From positions 1-64,000 of the forward strand of contig CBDCYR010000015.1 in the NCBI GenBank assembly GCA_965224275.1: DNA of 64,000 nt. The letters run 5' to 3'. Under the pieces are notes generated by a model, which made no database searches, was not told the DNA's origin, and saw nothing but the letters and a program-made list of their open reading frames with translations. This document shows positions 61,482 to 64,000 of this stretch, piece by piece (position 1 is the stretch's first letter; every line of letters starts with the position of its first letter). This DNA is from CAUZWH01 sp965224275 (GTDB lineage: Bacteria; Pseudomonadota; Alphaproteobacteria; SHVV01). The position numbers and the translations under genes were made by a program.

Positions 61482-62615
61482 GTGGCCGCGCAATACTCCA
61501 CGATGATCTCGGGCGATTCACACATCTTTGAGAAAACCGATCTGTGGCGCAATGCATTGGGCGACAAATACGGCGACGATATCCCGCACGAGTTTTACGA
61601 GCACAAAGGTGAGAAAGGGACCTATTTCTATACCGGTGCCCAGGTGCTCAGGGTTGGCGGCATCGATCAAGAGCACAAGGATAGTGGGCTCCATCTCACC
61701 GGCTACGATCCCGAGAGACGGATCGAGTATCAGCAGGAAGCGAACGTCCTCAGCGAAGTGATCTATCCGTCCTACGGTTTAATCGTGATGCAAAGCCGGC
61801 ATCACGAGGCCTTGAACGCGGTCGCCGAGGTCTACAACGATTGGCTGCGCGAGTACTTCTCCTATGACCCGAAGCGGCTGCTTGGGGTGGCCATGATTCC
61901 AACCACCGACGTGGATTGGGCGATCAAAGAGCTCGAGCGCTGCGTCAACATGGGATACGTCGGCGCCTGCTTCAATTGCCGAAATCTCGAAGGCACGCCG
62001 CCCTACCGTGATCCGGTTTATGATCCGCTGTGGGCGCGTTGCGCGGAAATGAACATCCCGGTAACCCTGCATTCGATTACCGGTCGCGTCCATGATCCGC
62101 TTCACCCGCATAATGAAGATGAGCTGATGGACGCACCGCGTCTGGCGCTGGATATCTATAATGAGATCCAAGGCACCCTGGGCAGCGATATTATTTTCGG
62201 CGCCGTCCTGGATCGTCATCCCAATCTCAAAATTGTGGTCAGTGAATTCGAACTTTCCTGGCTGCCCAATTTTGCTTTCCGCCTCGACATGATCAAAGAC
62301 GGATTTGCCAGCCGGATTACGTTGCCGAAACTGGAAATGAAGCCGAGCGACTATCTGCGTGAGCGTTGCTGGTTCGGTTGGATCGACGATGGCCGCGGCA
62401 TGCTCGGGGTCGAAGAGGTCGGGGCTGACCGTGTCCTGTGGGGTTCCGACTTCCCTCATGTTCGATCAGTCGGCGTCGACGCCCACAGTGTGGTTGGCAA
62501 GATGCTGAGTGAGCTGTCGCCCGAGGATCAGGACAAGATTGTCGGCCTTAACACCGCAGAGCTCTATAACATCAACTACGAAGAGCTGTATTGGACGAAG
62601 CAGGCGGCCGAGTAG
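61482..62615 (+). CDS. Amidohydrolase (ACMSD-like) family protein
   Basis: A 377-residue metal-dependent TIM-barrel hydrolase or decarboxylase. It opens MISGDSHIFEKTDLWRNALG, where the first metal motif GDSH replaces the usual D-x-H. Others are IPVTLHSITGRVHDP and RVLWGSDFPHVRS with the catalytic Asp. The GTG at 61482 follows AAGGAG and is chosen over an upstream frame start. ACMSD-like enzymes decarboxylate aromatic or ring-cleaved acids. It is followed after 42 bases by the dioxygenase gene, probably one operon. Confidence 0.87.
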   Translation: MAAQYSTMISGDSHIFEKTDLWRNALGDKYGDDIPHEFYEHKGEKGTYFYTGAQVLRVGGIDQEHKDSGLHLTGYDPERRIEYQQEANVLSEVIYPSYGLIVMQSRHHEALNAVAEVYNDWLREYFSYDPKRLLGVAMIPTTDVDWAIKELERCVNMGYVGACFNCRNLEGTPPYRDPVYDPLWARCAEMNIPVTLHSITGRVHDPLHPHNEDELMDAPRLALDIYNEIQGTLGSDIIFGAVLDRHPNLKIVVSEFELSWLPNFAFRLDMIKDGFASRITLPKLEMKPSDYLRERCWFGWIDDGRGMLGVEEVGADRVLWGSDFPHVRSVGVDAHSVVGKMLSELSPEDQDKIVGLNTAELYNINYEELYWTKQAAE

Positions 62616-62657
62616 CCAAACCCGCAACGTTCGCAGCGCGATTCAAGGAGAAATAGA

Positions 62658-63659
62658 ATGTCGGTTCAGACCGAAACGGCGCCCGCCGTGATGTTTTCGC
62701 CCCGACGCATTGGCCATGCCAACCTGTTCGTCGGTGAACTCGAACGATCGATGCACTTCTATAATAAGGTTGCCGGTTTCGAGGAGGTGTTTCGCGAACC
62801 CCATATTCCGGCCGGATTCCTGTCCAACGGCAACACCCATCACGACCTGGGTCTCATCCAAATACAGAAGGGCGAGCAGGTTGTCGGTCGCGACGGTCAC
62901 GTCCAAATCCCCACTGGACGCGGTCTCGAGTCGGGCCTCAACCATTTTGGCTGGGAGATGGAATGCGAGAAGGACCTAGCCGAGGCGTACTTCCGTGCCA
63001 TCGAAGCCGGTGTTGACCTGCACCGTAAGGTCGATCATCAGATCTCGCATAGCATCTATATGTTCGATCCGGACGGTAATCTTCACGAATTCTATGCCGA
63101 TATGATGGACGACTGGCGCGAGGTGTTTCACGGTAAGGTCGGCGAGGCGATTACCGGCGGGTGGGACCCGGAGGCGGGCAATTACTTGACCGAAGGTCGC
63201 TACCACGAGGACTACGAACTTCGGCGAGTCGATCAGGCCCTCATTCATCCGGTTCGTTTTGCCAGTGCCGTTTTGCTCACCAAGAACTTCGATGCGATGG
63301 TCGACTTTTTCGGGGGTGTCGCCGGACTTGAGGTCGCCCACCGTACGCCGGACGGGGCGGTTGTCAGTTTTGCCGGCCCCAAGGCGAGTCATGGCGTTGA
63401 CATTTCGTTGATCAAGCAATCGGGCGACGCCAGCGTCCACCACTACAGCTATGAAGTGGCCGATGAGGCCGAACTCGATCGGGCCGAAAACGCGCTTGCC
63501 GGCGGCGGCGTAGCCATCGAAAAGAAACTCGACCATGCAACCAAGCGCAGCATCTTCGTTCGCGATCCCGACGATATGTTGTGTGAGTTCTTCGTCCCGC
63601 GCGCTGCCGACTTGGCGGCGGTGGAATCAGCAAACGACGATCAGCTTTACCTACTCTAG
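62658..63659 (+). CDS. Two-domain VOC extradiol dioxygenase-like protein
   Basis: A 333-residue protein with two VOC domains, the form of catechol 2,3-dioxygenases. Metal-ligand candidates are His20 (RRIGHANLFVGEL), the THHDLGLIQ pair at 61-62, His96 (LNHFGWEME) and the Glu of GNLHEFYAD. A second domain runs from PVRFASAVLLTKNFDAMVDF and ends with PDDMLCEFFVP. AAGGAG precedes the ATG. With the amidohydrolase before and the alpha/beta hydrolase after, it looks like the ring-cleaving step. The substrate is not evident. Confidence 0.85.
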   Translation: MSVQTETAPAVMFSPRRIGHANLFVGELERSMHFYNKVAGFEEVFREPHIPAGFLSNGNTHHDLGLIQIQKGEQVVGRDGHVQIPTGRGLESGLNHFGWEMECEKDLAEAYFRAIEAGVDLHRKVDHQISHSIYMFDPDGNLHEFYADMMDDWREVFHGKVGEAITGGWDPEAGNYLTEGRYHEDYELRRVDQALIHPVRFASAVLLTKNFDAMVDFFGGVAGLEVAHRTPDGAVVSFAGPKASHGVDISLIKQSGDASVHHYSYEVADEAELDRAENALAGGGVAIEKKLDHATKRSIFVRDPDDMLCEFFVPRAADLAAVESANDDQLYLL

Positions 63660-63712
63660 GTCAATAGCAGGCCGATAATAGGTCCTAACCGATGCCCGGC
63701 ATCGGTGGGGAA

Positions 63713-64000
63713 ATGTCTATGAAATGTAAGATCGAAGAAGTTGGCGGCATCAGGACGCGCTGGCTTTATGAGGGCGACGGGCCGGTATTTCTGATGATCC
63801 ACGGCGTCGGCGGATCCGGCGACATGTGGTACAAGAACATCGATTTCTTCGCCGAAAAGTACACCGTCGTGGCGCCCGATATCGTCGGCCACGGCTTCAC
63901 CCAAGCAGTCGATTTCAAAGGCGAGCCACCGCAGATGGTGGCGATGAAACATCTCAACGCGTTGATGGATCATATCGGCGCCGACAAATATTGCGTAGCT
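63713..64000 (+). CDS. Alpha/beta hydrolase, 3' end outside the window
   Basis: The first 96 residues of an alpha/beta-fold hydrolase: MSMKCKIEEVGGIRTRWLYE, the oxyanion-hole motif FLMIHGVGGSGDMW and VVAPDIVGHGFT. The nucleophile elbow lies beyond the window. A second ATG at 63719 is an alternative. Enzymes of this type hydrolyse meta-cleavage products, and its position directly after the dioxygenase fits that. Confidence 0.82.
   Translation, partial: MSMKCKIEEVGGIRTRWLYEGDGPVFLMIHGVGGSGDMWYKNIDFFAEKYTVVAPDIVGHGFTQAVDFKGEPPQMVAMKHLNALMDHIGADKYCVA

Overview
The window looks like one chromosomal segment of a high-GC alphaproteobacterium, possibly Rhodospirillales-like. The evidence is the glnB-glnA pair, the parE sequence, the bactofilin, and the density of CoA-linked aromatic and fatty-acid catabolism genes. 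The lineage call is inference from gene content; no rRNA gene is present.

Layout. (1) 0-9.5 kb: a minus-strand catabolic cluster. In transcription order it is rhlE, a stand-alone Lrp/AsnC sensor domain, an SDR, an enoyl-CoA hydratase, an acyl-CoA dehydrogenase, an aryl-CoA ligase, paaF, paaG and a 3-oxoadipyl-CoA thiolase. This fits an aerobic CoA-dependent aromatic route ending in the lower phenylacetate/beta-ketoadipate steps. (2) 9.6-15 kb: three paralogous lipoproteins, one split by an IS5-family element, with an integrase plus IS91-type transposase pair between them. (3) 15-21.6 kb: housekeeping genes parE, a hotdog thioesterase, a Nudix-like gene, glnA, glnB (with a sigma-54-like promoter), an aminotransferase and tRNA-His. 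(4) 21.6-37.6 kb: a transposon-rich zone with three kinds of IS5-family element plus IS21, IS110/IS1111, IS256 and IS30 sequences. A secreted-protein gene is split by two different elements. An adenylate-cyclase/TPR gene is split by four head-to-tail IS copies, one of which carries an IS21. (5) 37.6-47 kb: bactofilin, small hypothetical genes, a methyltransferase, an LLM-type oxidoreductase, an SMP-30 lactonase, a quinone reductase split by an IS, and an MFS transporter. (6) 47-64 kb: catabolic genes including a VOC protein, a carboxymuconolactone-decarboxylase homologue, a feruloyl-CoA-synthase-like ligase, a MetE-like and a QueG-like protein, an unusual ligase with an extra N-terminal domain, a CoxL-like molybdoprotein, a 2-oxopent-4-enoate-hydratase-like enzyme, two EamA transporters, an amidohydrolase, a two-domain VOC dioxygenase and the start of an alpha/beta hydrolase. 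The last group resembles a meta-cleavage route.

Two patterns dominate. First, IS insertions with exact target duplications can be removed on paper to restore four host genes in frame. Second, eight frameshifts, nearly all in short homopolymer runs, break genes that otherwise look functional. That pattern suggests sequencing error more than decay, so I annotate those genes across the shift.
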